Assembly: GCF_021768455.1 (NCBI RefSeq) | Contig: NZ_JAIZVX010000003.1 | Location: forward strand, 1-64,000 | DNA length: 64,000 nt | Reading direction: 5' to 3' | DNA from: Aquabacterium sp. | GTDB lineage: Bacteria > Pseudomonadota > Gammaproteobacteria > Burkholderiales > Burkholderiaceae_C | Part shown: positions 51,124-61,219 of the stretch, piece by piece | Layout of the letters: every line of letters starts with the position of its first letter | Numbering within the stretch: position 1 is the first letter of the stretch | Notes under the pieces: model-generated | The model's input: the letters and a program-made list of their open reading frames with translations, nothing else | What the model was told of the DNA's origin: nothing | The model's database searches: none | Position numbers and translations under genes: made by a program

Positions 51124-52416
51124 TCACGGCGCAGTGGCGTTTGGAGTGGCGGGCGATGCCAGCACCGCGCGCACGCGCTGGCCGGGCTGGACGGTGGCGT
51201 CGAGCAAGACGGCTTCGCCATCCTTCAGGCCTGCGAGCACCTCGGCCTGGTCGAGGGTGCGCAGGCCCAGGGTGAGTTCGCGCAGCACGGCACGCCCCCC
51301 TTCGGCCACCAGCACGCTGCCGCGCGCCGGCTGGGTGGCATCGGCCGCCCCCCGCAGGGCCCGCAGGGGCAGCACCCTGGCCTGGGCGCGCTGGCCCGTG
51401 ACCACCTCGATGGACAGGGTCATGTCTTCGCGCAGGAAGGCCGGTGGCGCGGCATCGAGCACAAAGGTCACCTCGACCGAACCGGCCTGGGCGTCGACCG
51501 CCGCGCCCAGTCGGTCCACATGGGCGCTGAAGGGCTGGGTGGGGTAGGCATCGGCCAGCACGCGGGCGGTCTGGCCCACCTGCAGCTGCGCCAGGAAGCG
51601 CTCGTCCACATCGGCCAGCAACTCGGTGCGCCCCTGCACGGCCAGGGTCAGCAAGGCCTTGCCAGCCTGCACGATCTGGCCGGGCTCGACGGTGCGCAGC
51701 AGCACGCGGCCGGCTGCGGGCGCACGCAGGGTGGTCTGGTCCAGGCGGGCCTGGGCCACCTCGACCGCCGCCCGGGCCGACGCCACCTGGGCCTCGGCCG
51801 CGCCGCGCTCGCCGCCGCGCTGGTTGGCCTGCACCTGCGCGCGGGCGGCGTCGCGCTGGGCGCGGGCCACGTCGACCGCACGCTGGCTGTCGTCCAGCTT
51901 CTGCGTGCTGTAGAAACGCTGGGCCACGAGTTCCTGGGTGCGGACCAGGTCGCGCTGGGCCGCCAGCAGATTGGCATCGGCCTGGGCCAGTGCCGACTGG
52001 GCGCTGGGCAGGGACAAGGCCTGCTGGCTGGCCAGCTTCGCCTCGGCCTGCACCAGGGCCGCACGGGCTTGCTGGAGGTTGGCGCGGGCTTCGTCGGCCT
52101 CCAGCATCACGAGGATGGCACCGGCCTGCACCCTGTCGCCCTCGTTCACCGCCACCTTCCACACGCGGCCCGTGACCGTGCTGCCCAGCTCGACGCGGGC
52201 CGGCGTCTTGACGCGGGCGGTGAACTGCAGGGTGCGGGTCAGGGGCTGGCTGCGCAGCACCACGGCACTCACCTCGGCCGGGCGCCAGCGCAACCAGGCG
52301 CCACCGGCCAGGGCCACGGCCAGCAGCAGCCACCACAGGGTGCGGCGTTGGCGCCACCAGGGCGACGAAGCAGGCCCCGTGGGGCCCATGGGGCTCGGAA
52401 CAGAAGGCATGGACAT
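51124..52416 (-). CDS. Periplasmic adaptor (membrane fusion protein) of the ABC exporter
   Basis: A 430-residue HlyD/MacA-type adaptor. An N-terminal membrane anchor (LWWLLLAVALAGGAWLRW) precedes a lipoyl half (ARVELGSTVTGRVWKVAVNEGDRV). A long helical hairpin follows (LQQARAALVQAEAKL to VEVAQARLDQTTL), then the second lipoyl half (RAPAAGRVLLRTVEPGQIV) and beta-barrel domains. With the downstream permease and ATPase it forms a MacAB/DevBCA-like tripartite exporter. No outer-membrane channel gene is linked, so a TolC-type protein must come from elsewhere. The start is uncertain (52416 or 52410). Confidence 0.88.
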   Translation of the reverse strand: MSMPSVPSPMGPTGPASSPWWRQRRTLWWLLLAVALAGGAWLRWRPAEVSAVVLRSQPLTRTLQFTARVKTPARVELGSTVTGRVWKVAVNEGDRVQAGAILVMLEADEARANLQQARAALVQAEAKLASQQALSLPSAQSALAQADANLLAAQRDLVRTQELVAQRFYSTQKLDDSQRAVDVARAQRDAARAQVQANQRGGERGAAEAQVASARAAVEVAQARLDQTTLRAPAAGRVLLRTVEPGQIVQAGKALLTLAVQGRTELLADVDERFLAQLQVGQTARVLADAYPTQPFSAHVDRLGAAVDAQAGSVEVTFVLDAAPPAFLREDMTLSIEVVTGQRAQARVLPLRALRGAADATQPARGSVLVAEGGRAVLRELTLGLRTLDQAEVLAGLKDGEAVLLDATVQPGQRVRAVLASPATPNATAP

Positions 52417-52586
52417 GGAGAGATCATGGCACGCGGCGGGCACCCCGGCACGATGCCCCAGCCAGGGGTTGGGGCGCGCCGCCAAAGTGTCGCGCCCGCA
52501 CCCCACGCGGCGCCCGGGCAGCCCGCACAATCGCCGTCTTTGATCGCGGTCATGGCGCGCGGTCGCAGGACATGAGGAGTGAAAAG

Positions 52587-54083
52587 ATGGGCATCGAGCA
52601 GTTGGACGTGCTGATCGTGGGGGGTGGCCTCTCGGGCATTGGCGCGGGCGTGCACCTGAAGCAGCATTGCCCCGGGCACAGCTTTGCCATCCTGGAGGGC
52701 CGCGCGGCCATCGGGGGCACCTGGGACCTGTTCCGCTACCCCGGCATCCGCTCCGACTCCGACATGTACACCCTCGGCTACGCCTTCAAGCCCTGGACCC
52801 GGGCCAAGGCGATCGCCGACGGCCCCGCCATCCTGTCCTACATCGAAGAGACGGCCCGCGAGCACGACCTCGAACGCCATGTGCGCCTGCAGCACCGCGT
52901 GGTGCGCAGCAGCTGGTCGGGTGCCAACGCGCGCTGGCTGGTCGACGTGGAGGTGGGCCCGGAGCGCACGCTGCGCCAGATCAGCGCCCGCTTCCTCTAC
53001 CTCTGCACCGGCTACTACCGCTACGAACAGGGCCACGCGCCCGCGTTCCCCGGCGCGGCCGACTTCCAGGGCCGCATCGTGCACCCGCAGCACTGGCCGC
53101 AGGACCTCGACCACCGGGGCCAGCGCATGGTGGTGATCGGCAGTGGCGCCACGGCCGTGACCCTGGTGCCATCTCTGGCCGAACAGGCTGCGCAGGTCAC
53201 CATGCTGCAGCGCTCCCCCACCTATGTGCTGGCGCGCCCGGGCAGCGACAGGCTGGCCAACTGGATGAACGAGACCCTGCCGCTGAAGCTGGCCTACGGC
53301 ATCACGCGCTGGAAGAACGTCCTCATGCAGATGCTGTTCTACAAGCTCTCGCGCCAGCGCCCCGAGATGATGAAGCGCTACATCCTGAAGGGCGTGGCCC
53401 GGGCCCTGGGCCCGCGCAAGGACCTGCTCCGGCACTTCGAGCCCAGCTACAAGCCCTGGGACCAGCGTGTCTGCCTGGTGCCCGATGCCGACCTGTTCAA
53501 GGCCCTGCGCAGCGGCAAGGCCGAGGTCGTGACCGACCACATCGAGCGCTTCACGGCCACGGGCATCCAGCTGAAATCGGGCGCCCACCTCGAGGCCGAC
53601 GTGATCGTGACCGCCACGGGCCTGGACCTGCTGGCCTTTGGCGGCATGGACATCGTGGTCGATGGCAAGGTGGTCAAGCCCCGCCGCACCTTCAGCTACA
53701 AGGGCATGATGCTCTCGGGCGTGCCCAACCTGGCCTATGCCTTCGGCTACACGAATGCCTCGTGGACGCTGAAGGCCGACCTCACCAGCGAACTGGTCTG
53801 CAAGGTGCTGAACCACATGCAGAAGACCGGGCAGCCCGTGGCCACGCCGGTCGCCCCTGCCGACCTCAAGCCCGAAGCCCTGCTGGACTTCACCTCGGGC
53901 TACGTGCTGCGCAGCCTGAACCGCTTCCCCAACCAGGGCAACCGACTGCCCTGGAAGATGCACCAGAACTACCTGCTCGACGTGCTGGCCTTCAAGGGCC
54001 ACAACGTGGACGACGGCACCCTGGTTTTCAGCCAGCCAGTGGCCGCAGGCACGGACCAGGCCGGGCTGAAGCGGGCGGCCTGA
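52587..54083 (+). CDS. Flavin-containing monooxygenase (Baeyer-Villiger type)
   Basis: FAD- and NADPH-dependent monooxygenase of 498 residues. The FAD Rossmann motif is VLIVGGGLSGIGAGVHL, followed by GGTWDLFRYPGIRSDSDMYTLGY. The family fingerprint FxGxxxHxxxWP reads FQGRIVHPQHWP, and the NADPH Rossmann motif is VVIGSGATAVTLVPSL. An AGGAG motif seven bases before ATG 52587 decides the start over ATG 52572. Divergent from the exporter operon across a 170-base gap. The substrate, a ketone or a heteroatom compound, cannot be told. Confidence 0.9.
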   Translation: MGIEQLDVLIVGGGLSGIGAGVHLKQHCPGHSFAILEGRAAIGGTWDLFRYPGIRSDSDMYTLGYAFKPWTRAKAIADGPAILSYIEETAREHDLERHVRLQHRVVRSSWSGANARWLVDVEVGPERTLRQISARFLYLCTGYYRYEQGHAPAFPGAADFQGRIVHPQHWPQDLDHRGQRMVVIGSGATAVTLVPSLAEQAAQVTMLQRSPTYVLARPGSDRLANWMNETLPLKLAYGITRWKNVLMQMLFYKLSRQRPEMMKRYILKGVARALGPRKDLLRHFEPSYKPWDQRVCLVPDADLFKALRSGKAEVVTDHIERFTATGIQLKSGAHLEADVIVTATGLDLLAFGGMDIVVDGKVVKPRRTFSYKGMMLSGVPNLAYAFGYTNASWTLKADLTSELVCKVLNHMQKTGQPVATPVAPADLKPEALLDFTSGYVLRSLNRFPNQGNRLPWKMHQNYLLDVLAFKGHNVDDGTLVFSQPVAAGTDQAGLKRAA

Positions 54084-54095
54084 CTCCGGCCCGCA

Positions 54096-55004
54096 TCAGG
54101 CTTGCAGGGCCGCCAGCTGCGCCTGCAGGGCGGCACGCTCCTGGCGCAGACCGGCCACGGTGGCCAGCAGGCGGGTGATGGTGTCTTCGGGGGATTCGCC
54201 TTCGCGCGGGCCGTCCTGTGCGCCCTCGGCGTCCCAGGGGGCGGCGCCTTCGGACAGCATCTCCACCACCTCGGCGCTGCGGGCCTCGCGCTCCTTCTTG
54301 CGCGAATCCCGCACCTGGCGAGCGGCCTGCTGCAGGCCCTTCTTGCCTTCGCCCACGGCGGCCACCTGCTCTGCCACCGGCAAGGTGGCCACGGTGGCGG
54401 CGGTGTTGATGGACACGGCACCTTGCTTGACGGCCTCCACCAGCTCGGGCGCGGCCAGCTTCTGGATCTTCTCGATCTGGGCCACGGTGGCCGGGCTGAT
54501 GCGCGCGGCGCGGGCCAGGGCCTCGCGGCTGGCCAGGGCCGCGACCTCGGCCCGCTCTTCGGGCGTGAGGGGCGCGGGCGCAGGCTCGGCTTCGGCGGGT
54601 GGTGTCACCGGGGTCGCCGCCTCGGCAGCCGCCTTGGCCGCGGCGGCGGCATCGGCCTTGGCCTTCACCTCGGCTTCGGCGCGCGTGGTCAGGATCTCCT
54701 TCTTGCGCAAGGCGAGCACGCCACGCTGGAAGTCCGAGACGCTGCGGCGGCCCAGGTGCTGGTCGATCATCCACAGGTGCACGTCTTCCATGGACTTGAA
54801 GCGCGTGTTCTGCACGGTCTGGAAAGGCAGGCCGTGCTTGGTGCAGATGCCATAACGGTTGTGGCCGTCGACCAGCACATCGCCCCACAGCACCAGGGCA
54901 TCGCGGCAGCCTTCGGCCAGGATGCTGCGCTCCAGCGCGTCGTGTTCTTCGGGGGTGAGCGGGTCGATGTAGGCGCGCAGGTCTTCGTTGACCGTGATGT
55001 TCAT
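54096..55004 (-). CDS. ParB-N-like, coiled-coil protein (plasmid replication/partition related)
   Basis: A 302-residue protein. Its N-terminus (LTPEEHDALERSILAEGC, VLWGDVLVDGHNRYGIC) resembles the ParB/Srx nuclease-like domain. An Ala/Pro-rich linker follows (AKADAAAAAKAAAEAATPVTPPAEAEPAP). Then comes a helix-turn-helix-like KorB/ParB segment (SREALARAARISPATVAQIEKIQKL, AVSINTAATVATLPVAEQVAAVG) and a C-terminal coiled coil (RLLATVAGLRQERAALQAQLAAL). No ParA partner or parS-like repeat is adjacent, so a chromosomal partition role is unlikely. I start at ATG 55004 (MNITVNEDL). Confidence 0.7.
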   Translation of the reverse strand: MNITVNEDLRAYIDPLTPEEHDALERSILAEGCRDALVLWGDVLVDGHNRYGICTKHGLPFQTVQNTRFKSMEDVHLWMIDQHLGRRSVSDFQRGVLALRKKEILTTRAEAEVKAKADAAAAAKAAAEAATPVTPPAEAEPAPAPLTPEERAEVAALASREALARAARISPATVAQIEKIQKLAAPELVEAVKQGAVSINTAATVATLPVAEQVAAVGEGKKGLQQAARQVRDSRKKEREARSAEVVEMLSEGAAPWDAEGAQDGPREGESPEDTITRLLATVAGLRQERAALQAQLAALQA

Positions 55005-55117
55005 GGCAGGCAGCAGGGCAAAGGGAAAGGGCCTGGCGGCCACAGGGCCCCAGGCGGAAAGGGGCGCCATTGTAAGGACGCCGGCCCGCGCCCTGGGCGC
55101 CAGGCGATCGGGGCGAC

Positions 55118-55486
55118 TCAGTCGAGTGCGAAGTGGCTGCGCAGCGCCTCGCAGAAGGCCTCGTCACCGGTGAGCGTGAGCGTCAGGGTGTGGCGCGGTG
55201 TGCCGGGCGGCATCAGGCGGGCGCTCAGCCGGCCCGTGGCCACGTCGAAGTGCAGGTCTTCGCGGGCACTGAACTCCTGCTGGCCCTGCAGCTCGGCGTC
55301 CCAGGTGAAGCCTTCGCCCACCGGGCCGCAATCGGAGCCGAAGCGGGCATGGCACCAGGCCAGCACGGCCGCCACCTCGGCGTGCACGGCCGGCACGTGC
55401 TGCGGGCCCACCGAGACCATGGCCTCGAAGGTGCCCGTGCCATCGGTGCTGTCGCTGTAATCGAAGATCAGGTAGTCCAGGCTCAT
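55118..55486 (-). CDS. Conserved hypothetical protein
   Basis: A 122-residue acidic cytosolic protein starting MSLDYLIFDYSDSTDGTGTFEAMVSV, with alternating beta-type segments and a C-terminal LTLTGDEAFCEALRSHF. I do not recognise a family. The ORF-track start at 55873 is antisense to metR and spurious. It may be co-transcribed with the ParB-like gene, 113 bases downstream. Confidence 0.6.
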   Translation of the reverse strand: MSLDYLIFDYSDSTDGTGTFEAMVSVGPQHVPAVHAEVAAVLAWCHARFGSDCGPVGEGFTWDAELQGQQEFSAREDLHFDVATGRLSARLMPPGTPRHTLTLTLTGDEAFCEALRSHFALD

Positions 55487-55568
55487 GGCCGCACTGTAAG
55501 CCAAGCGCGGCCCGGCAGCGCGACATGAATGCAGCGCATGCACAGCCGGATCAGGCATCATCTCGCTC

Positions 55569-56480
55569 ATGCTCGAAATCCGCCACCTGCGCTCGCTCAT
55601 TGCCATTGCCGACAGCGGCAAGCTCGCCACCGCCGCCGACCGGGTGCACCTGAGCCAGTCGGCGCTGTCGCACCAGATCCGCGCCCTGGAAGACCACCAC
55701 GGCCTGCCCCTGTTCGAGCGCACCCGCCAGGGCCTGCGCTTCACGCCCGCGGGCGAACGGCTGCTGACCCTCGCCCGCAGCGTGATGGCCGAGGTGGGCG
55801 CGGCCGAGCGCGATCTCGCCCGCATGAAGGGCGAAACCACCGGCGAGCTGCGCATCGCGCTGGAGTGCCACACCTGCTTCGACTGGCTGATGCCGGTGAT
55901 GCACGCCTTCCGTCAGCGCTGGCCCGAGGTCGAGGTCGACCTGGTGGCCGGCTTCCACGCCGACCCGCTCACCCTGCTCAAGGAGGGCAAGGCCGACCTG
56001 GTGATCGGCTCGCGCCCCAAGGCGCTGCGGGCCTGGTCGGTCACGCCGCTGTTTCGCTTCGAGATCCTGGCCGTGCTGGCCAACGAACACCCGCTGCGCC
56101 ACAAGCGCTTCCTCGCCGCCAAAGACCTGGCCGACCAGACCCTGATCACCTACCCCGTGCCCGAGGAGCGCATCGACCTGATCCGCGAGGTGCTCAGGCC
56201 CGCCGGGCTGAGCCTGCCGCGTCGCACCGCCGAGCTGACGGTGGCCATCGTGCAGCTGGTGGCCAGTCGCCGCGGCATCGCCGCCCTGCCGAACTGGGGC
56301 CTGCAGAGCTACTTGCAGCACGATTACGTCAAGGCCCTGCCCATCGGCCCCAAAGGCCTGTGGAGCGAGCTGCACGCCATCTGCCCCAAGGCGCAGGCCA
56401 CCCGCCCCTACATGCAGGACATGGCCCAGATCATCCGCAGCGAGTGCGCCAAATTGCCGGGCATCGAGTGGCTGGCCTGA
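55569..56480 (+). CDS. metR: LysR-type regulator MetR
   Basis: Activator of methionine genes that responds to homocysteine. The 303-residue LysR protein has the N-terminal winged helix (ATAADRVHLSQSALSHQIRALE) and an effector domain beginning LRIALECHTCFDWLMPVM, the distinctive MetR segment. TLITYPVPEERIDLIREVL and GIAALPNWGLQSYL follow, all close to E. coli MetR. The usual genetic arrangement has metR next to metE; here six other genes lie between them. A divergent small gene shares its promoter region. Confidence 0.88.
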   Translation: MLEIRHLRSLIAIADSGKLATAADRVHLSQSALSHQIRALEDHHGLPLFERTRQGLRFTPAGERLLTLARSVMAEVGAAERDLARMKGETTGELRIALECHTCFDWLMPVMHAFRQRWPEVEVDLVAGFHADPLTLLKEGKADLVIGSRPKALRAWSVTPLFRFEILAVLANEHPLRHKRFLAAKDLADQTLITYPVPEERIDLIREVLRPAGLSLPRRTAELTVAIVQLVASRRGIAALPNWGLQSYLQHDYVKALPIGPKGLWSELHAICPKAQATRPYMQDMAQIIRSECAKLPGIEWLA

Positions 56481-56633
56481 TCGGCGCACCGTGAACGCGA
56501 AATAGCGCACGGACTGGGGTGTTTCACGGGGACCAGAGCGCGCCGCCCCGGCCCACAATGTCCGAATAGGGGAAACCCGCGGGCAGCGTCCACCTGGCGC
56601 CACGGCCCGAACCATGCCACGAGCAACAGGGCC

Positions 56634-59600
56634 ATGACACGCGTGTTCGATCACCTCAGGCAGACCCTCGGCACCCTGCTGGGCCGAGGCCACCCACGCC
56701 CCGCCATGCGTGGCGCCCAGACCGATCCGGCCCTGCGCACCCACCTGGCCCTGCTGACCACCCTCAACCAGTACGCCATCGTCTCGGCCACCGACCGCCA
56801 CGGCCTCATCACCGAGGCCAACGACGCCTTCTGCGCGCTCAGCCGTTACCCGCGCGAGGCGCTGATCGGTCAGGATCACCGCATCCTCAATTCAGGCCAT
56901 CACCCCCCTGGCTTCTGGGCCGAGATGTGGGCCACGGTGCAGTCCGGGCAGTCCTGGCACGGCGAGGTCTGCAACCGCGCCAGCGATGGCCGGCTCTACT
57001 GGGTCAACAGCGTGGTCATCCCTGTGATGGACGACCACGGGCAGATCGACAAGCTCATCTCGGTGCGCACCGACATCACGCGGCTCAAGACCTCCGAGCA
57101 GCAGCTGCGCGCCGACGAGGCCCTGCTCGATCGCGTCGGGCGCCTCGCCCGCGTGGGAGGCTGGCAGTTCGAACTGGGCATCGACCGGCTCACCGTCACG
57201 GGCCAGCTCAGCCGCCTCCTCGACCGCCCCCATGCCCCACGCCACCACCTGGACGACGTGATGATGCACCTGGGGCAGCGCGCTCGCCTGCGGCTGCAGC
57301 GTGCCGCCGTGCGGGCCATCGAGCACGGTCAGACCTGGGACATGGAGCTGCCCGCCGTCACCAGCGAGGGGCGGCAGATTCGCCTGCGTTCGGTGGGCGA
57401 AGCCGAGCGAGAGGGTGACCGCGTGGTCCGCCTGGTGGGCACCTTCCAGGACATCACCGAGCTGCACGAATCGCGCGAGCGCCTGAGCCACACCCGCTCG
57501 CTGCTGAGCAGCGTGCTGGACGCCACCACCGCCTTCTCGGTGATCGCCACCGACCTGGACCTGCGCGTCACGCTGTTCAACACGGGCGCCGAGCGCATGC
57601 TGCAGTACCGGGCCGCCGACGTCACCGGCCGCCAGACCCCCTTGTTCCTGCACGACGCGACAGAGGTGGCGCAACGCTGCGCCGAGCTGAGCGCACAGCA
57701 CGGGCGCCCCTTCACCGCCGCCAACGTCTTCACCGATCCGGTGGTGCGAGGCCAGCCGCACGAATGGACCTACCTGCGCCGCGATGGCAGCCGCCTGCGC
57801 GTCTCGCTGGTGGTCACGGCCATGCGCTCGCTGTCGGGCGAGGTGATCGGCTACCTGGGCGCGGCCCACGACGTGACCGAGCGCTTGGCCCACGAAGCCA
57901 CCCTGCGCCTGGCCACCGAGCGGGCCGAAAAGGCCAGCCAGGCCAAGGGCCAGTTCCTGGCCAACATGAGCCACGAAATCCGCACGCCCATGAACGCCGT
58001 GCTGGGCATGCTCAAGCTGCTGCGCCGCACCCCGCTGGCCCGCCGGCAACAGGACTACACCGGCAAGGCCGAACGGGCCGCGCGCTCCCTGCTCGCCCTG
58101 CTCAACGACATCCTCGACTTCTCCAAGGTCGAGGCCGGCAAGATGACGCTGGACCCCCGTCCCTTCCAGCTGGAACAGCTGCTGCGCGACCTTTCCGTCA
58201 TCCTCTCGGCCAACCTGGCCGACAAGCCGGTGGAACTGGCCTACGACATCGACCCGCGCCTGCCCGACACCCTGGTCGGCGACGACCTGCGCCTGCAGCA
58301 GATCCTCATCAACCTGGGCGGCAACGCCATCAAGTTCACACGCCAGGGCGAGATCGTGCTGGGCATGCGCCTGGTTCGCCAAAGCGACAAGGACGTGACC
58401 GTGCGCGTCTCCGTGCGCGACACCGGCATCGGCATCGCCGAAGAGGCCCTGCAGCGCATCTTCGACGGCTTCGCCCAGGCAGAAGGGCACACCTCGCGCG
58501 AGTTCGGTGGCACCGGCCTGGGCCTGAGCATCAGCCAGCGCCTGGTGCGGCTCATGGGCGGCACCCTCTTGGTCGAAAGCGTGCCGGGCAAGGGCAGCAC
58601 CTTCTATTTCGACATCCCCTTGAGCCGGGTGCCCGAGCATCCGGCCACGCTGGTCCAGCCCGACGGCGAGGGCAAACGGGTGCTGCTGGTCGACGACAAC
58701 GACGTGACCCGCATGCTGCTGATGGCCCAGGCCGAAGCCCTGGGCTGGCAGGCCGATGGCGCCGAAAGCGGACCGGCTGCGCTGAAAATGGTGGACGAGG
58801 CCGTGCAAGCGGGCGTGCCCTATGACGCCGTCTTCGTCGACTGGCAGATGCCCGGCATGGATGGCTGGGAGACCAGCCGCCACATCCGCGACAGCACCCC
58901 GGCGCCGGTCACCCCCCTGATCGTGATGGTGACCGCCCACGACCGCGAGGCCCTGGCCGAACGCAGCGAGGCCGATCCCAGCCTGCTCGATGCCTACCTG
59001 ATCAAGCCCGTGACGGCCATGCTGCTGCAACGCGCCCTGAGCGAACACAGCCCCCACCGCCTCACCGAAGAGCGCATGCCCCCACCGCCCCCCGGCGACC
59101 AGCGCCTGCCAGGCCTGCGCGTGCTGCTGGTGGAGGACAACCCCAACAACCAGCAGGTGGCCCAGGAGCTGCTGCAGGACGAAGGTGCCGAGGTGCAACT
59201 GGCCTGCAACGGCCAGGAAGGGGTGGGCGCGGTGCTGCAGGCCAGCGAGCCCTTCGACATCGTGCTCATGGACATCCAGATGCCCGTGATGGACGGCCTC
59301 ACCGCCGCCCGCCTCATCCAGGAGGCACTGGGCGACCTGGCCCCGCCCATCGTCGCCATGACCGCCAACGTGGCCGCCAGCGACCGCGACACCAGCCTGG
59401 CCGCCGGCATGGTCGACCACATCGGCAAGCCGTTCGACCTCGACGAACTGGTGCACGTGCTTTGCACCCACACCGACCGCACGCCCCAGGTCGTGCCGCC
59501 CCGCGAGGCCACGCCCCCCTCGGCCACCCTGCTGGCCCTGGCGGGCACCCAGGGCCTGGAACTGGAACGGGCCCTGCACCGGCTGGGCGGCCGGCTCGAC

Positions 59601-60182
59601 GTCTACCTGCGCCTGCTGGACAACTTCAGCCGCGACCTGCAGGCCGCCCCAGGTCAGATCCAGGCCTGGTTCGCCGAGGGCGACGTGGTCGCGTTGCAGC
59701 AGTGGAGCCACACGGTCAAGGGCCTCGCCGGCACGCTGGGCGACCCACGGCTGGCCGCGGCCATCGGCCAGGCCCACGCAGAAGCCCTCCGCCTGGGCGA
59801 CCGCCTGCTGCAGCCTGAGGCCGCCTCGGCCTGGGCTCTCGCCGTCAACGAAGCCCTGACGACTGCAGGCCAGCGCCTGCGCCCCCTGCAGGCCCAGTTG
59901 GCAGCAGACCTGCAGCGCAGCCCACAGGCCTCGCCCCCCCCACCCGCCGACACGCTCACCCTGCTGCGCACGGCCACCCGGCTGCTGCACCTGCTGGACC
60001 AGAGCGACATGGCGGCCACCGAAGTGCACAAGACGCTGCAGGCCACCCTGGGGCCCGAGCACCGGGCCGTCCAGACCGCGCTCCAGACCGCGATGGACGC
60101 GCTGGACTTCGGCGCCGCCACCCTCCACACTCGGGCCCTGATGGCCCAACTCCAGGCAGAGACCGACCATGTGCCCTGCTGA
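56634..60182 (+). CDS. Hybrid sensor histidine kinase (PAS3-HisKA-HATPase-REC-REC-HPt)
   Basis: An 1182-residue soluble multi-domain kinase without transmembrane helices. In order: three PAS-like domains (about 45-155, 165-275, 285-420; e.g. [20 protein letters not shown]) and a dimerisation domain with His446 ([18 protein letters not shown]). Then come the ATPase domain ([33 protein letters not shown]), receiver 1 ([12 protein letters not shown], Asp in [12 protein letters not shown]), receiver 2 ([25 protein letters not shown]) and a C-terminal HPt domain with [13 protein letters not shown] (His about 1026). All phosphorelay residues are present. The stop overlaps the next gene by 14 bases, so the diguanylate cyclase is the likely target. 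Confidence 0.93.
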   Translation: MTRVFDHLRQTLGTLLGRGHPRPAMRGAQTDPALRTHLALLTTLNQYAIVSATDRHGLITEANDAFCALSRYPREALIGQDHRILNSGHHPPGFWAEMWATVQSGQSWHGEVCNRASDGRLYWVNSVVIPVMDDHGQIDKLISVRTDITRLKTSEQQLRADEALLDRVGRLARVGGWQFELGIDRLTVTGQLSRLLDRPHAPRHHLDDVMMHLGQRARLRLQRAAVRAIEHGQTWDMELPAVTSEGRQIRLRSVGEAEREGDRVVRLVGTFQDITELHESRERLSHTRSLLSSVLDATTAFSVIATDLDLRVTLFNTGAERMLQYRAADVTGRQTPLFLHDATEVAQRCAELSAQHGRPFTAANVFTDPVVRGQPHEWTYLRRDGSRLRVSLVVTAMRSLSGEVIGYLGAAHDVTERLAHEATLRLATERAEKASQAKGQFLANMSHEIRTPMNAVLGMLKLLRRTPLARRQQDYTGKAERAARSLLALLNDILDFSKVEAGKMTLDPRPFQLEQLLRDLSVILSANLADKPVELAYDIDPRLPDTLVGDDLRLQQILINLGGNAIKFTRQGEIVLGMRLVRQSDKDVTVRVSVRDTGIGIAEEALQRIFDGFAQAEGHTSREFGGTGLGLSISQRLVRLMGGTLLVESVPGKGSTFYFDIPLSRVPEHPATLVQPDGEGKRVLLVDDNDVTRMLLMAQAEALGWQADGAESGPAALKMVDEAVQAGVPYDAVFVDWQMPGMDGWETSRHIRDSTPAPVTPLIVMVTAHDREALAERSEADPSLLDAYLIKPVTAMLLQRALSEHSPHRLTEERMPPPPPGDQRLPGLRVLLVEDNPNNQQVAQELLQDEGAEVQLACNGQEGVGAVLQASEPFDIVLMDIQMPVMDGLTAARLIQEALGDLAPPIVAMTANVAASDRDTSLAAGMVDHIGKPFDLDELVHVLCTHTDRTPQVVPPREATPPSATLLALAGTQGLELERALHRLGGRLDVYLRLLDNFSRDLQAAPGQIQAWFAEGDVVALQQWSHTVKGLAGTLGDPRLAAAIGQAHAEALRLGDRLLQPEAASAWALAVNEALTTAGQRLRPLQAQLAADLQRSPQASPPPPADTLTLLRTATRLLHLLDQSDMAATEVHKTLQATLGPEHRAVQTALQTAMDALDFGAATLHTRALMAQLQAETDHVPC

Positions 60183-61134
60183 AGAACGCATGCATGCCGT
60201 CCTCCTGGACGCCCCCACCCGCCCCCGGCTGCTCGTGGTCGACGACCAGGCCGCCAACATCCAGGTGCTCTACCGCGTCTTCGAGGCCGACCACCAGGTC
60301 CTGATGGCCACCGATGGCGAGCAGGCCCTGGCCGCGGCCCTGCGCCACCAGCCCGACCTCATCCTGCTCGACGTCGTCATGCCCGGCATGGACGGCCACA
60401 CCGTCTGCGCCCGCCTCAAGGCCTCGCCCGACACCCGCGACATCCCCGTGCTCTTCATCACCGCCCACAGTGACCCGGAGCAGGAAACCAAGGCCCTGGC
60501 CATGGGCGCCGTCGACTTCATTCCCAAGCCCATCAACCCCGATGTGGTGCGGGCCCGCGTCAAGACCCACCTCACCCTCAAGCGCCAGGCCGATCAGCTG
60601 CGCCACATGGCCTTCATGGACGGGCTGACCGGCACCTTCAACCGCCGGCTGTTCGACGACCGCCTGGCCATGGAGTGGTCGCGCGCGGTGCGCGAGCAGC
60701 GCAGCCTGGGCCTGGCCCTGATCGACGTCGACTTCTTCAAGGCCTACAACGACCACTACGGCCACCAGGCCGGTGACGACGCCCTCGTGGCCGTGGCCGG
60801 GGCGCTCAAGGGTGCGGGCCGCCGCCCGGCAGACGTGATCGCCCGCTACGGGGGCGAAGAGTTCGCATGCCTGCTGCCTGACACCGACGTCGCTGGCGCC
60901 CTGCTCGTGGCCAACCGCATGCGCGAGGCCGTGTTCAAGCTGGGCCTGCACCACGCCGGCTCCAGCGTGGCCGAGGTGGTCACCTTCAGCGCCGGGGTGG
61001 CGGTGGTCCAACCGGATGGCAACCAGGCCCCCGCGACGCTGCTGAAGCTGGCCGACGAGCAGCTCTACCGGGCCAAGGCCCTGGGGCGCAACCAGGTTTG
61101 CGCACCGCCCGGCCCGGCCTCCGGCACACCCTGA
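60169..61134 (+). CDS. Response regulator with GGDEF domain (diguanylate cyclase)
   Basis: Makes cyclic-di-GMP when its receiver is phosphorylated. Of 321 residues, the receiver is at about 18-135 (LLVVDDQAANIQVLY, phospho-Asp in LILLDVVMPGMDG, Lys in FIPKPINPD). The GGDEF domain has DGLTGTFNRRLFDDRL, IDVDFFKAYNDHYGHQAGDDAL and the catalytic GGEEF. An inhibitory I-site RxxD (RPAD) lies five residues before GGEEF, so product feedback is expected. The start overlaps the hybrid-kinase stop by 14 bases; ATG 60190 is the alternative. PleD/WspR-like. Confidence 0.92.
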   Translation: MCPAEERMHAVLLDAPTRPRLLVVDDQAANIQVLYRVFEADHQVLMATDGEQALAAALRHQPDLILLDVVMPGMDGHTVCARLKASPDTRDIPVLFITAHSDPEQETKALAMGAVDFIPKPINPDVVRARVKTHLTLKRQADQLRHMAFMDGLTGTFNRRLFDDRLAMEWSRAVREQRSLGLALIDVDFFKAYNDHYGHQAGDDALVAVAGALKGAGRRPADVIARYGGEEFACLLPDTDVAGALLVANRMREAVFKLGLHHAGSSVAEVVTFSAGVAVVQPDGNQAPATLLKLADEQLYRAKALGRNQVCAPPGPASGTP

Positions 61135-61219
61135 GCCCCGCCGCTCGCCCACTGCGCCCCAGGCTGTGTCAGGATGGGCATCAGTGGGCGCCTCGGTGGT
61201 CGCCCCGTCCGGAGCCCCC

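Noticed and set aside
55525-55537. Possible second MetR box upstream of metR (TGAATGCAGCGCA)
   Set aside because: Only the left half matches TGAA-N5-TTCA; the right half is wrong.
56892-60260. Very long antisense ORF (1122 residues) opposite the hybrid kinase
   Set aside because: It is the reverse-frame shadow of a GC-rich coding region. Its translation is His/Gly/Ala/Val-rich with no domain, while the plus strand shows a clear kinase.
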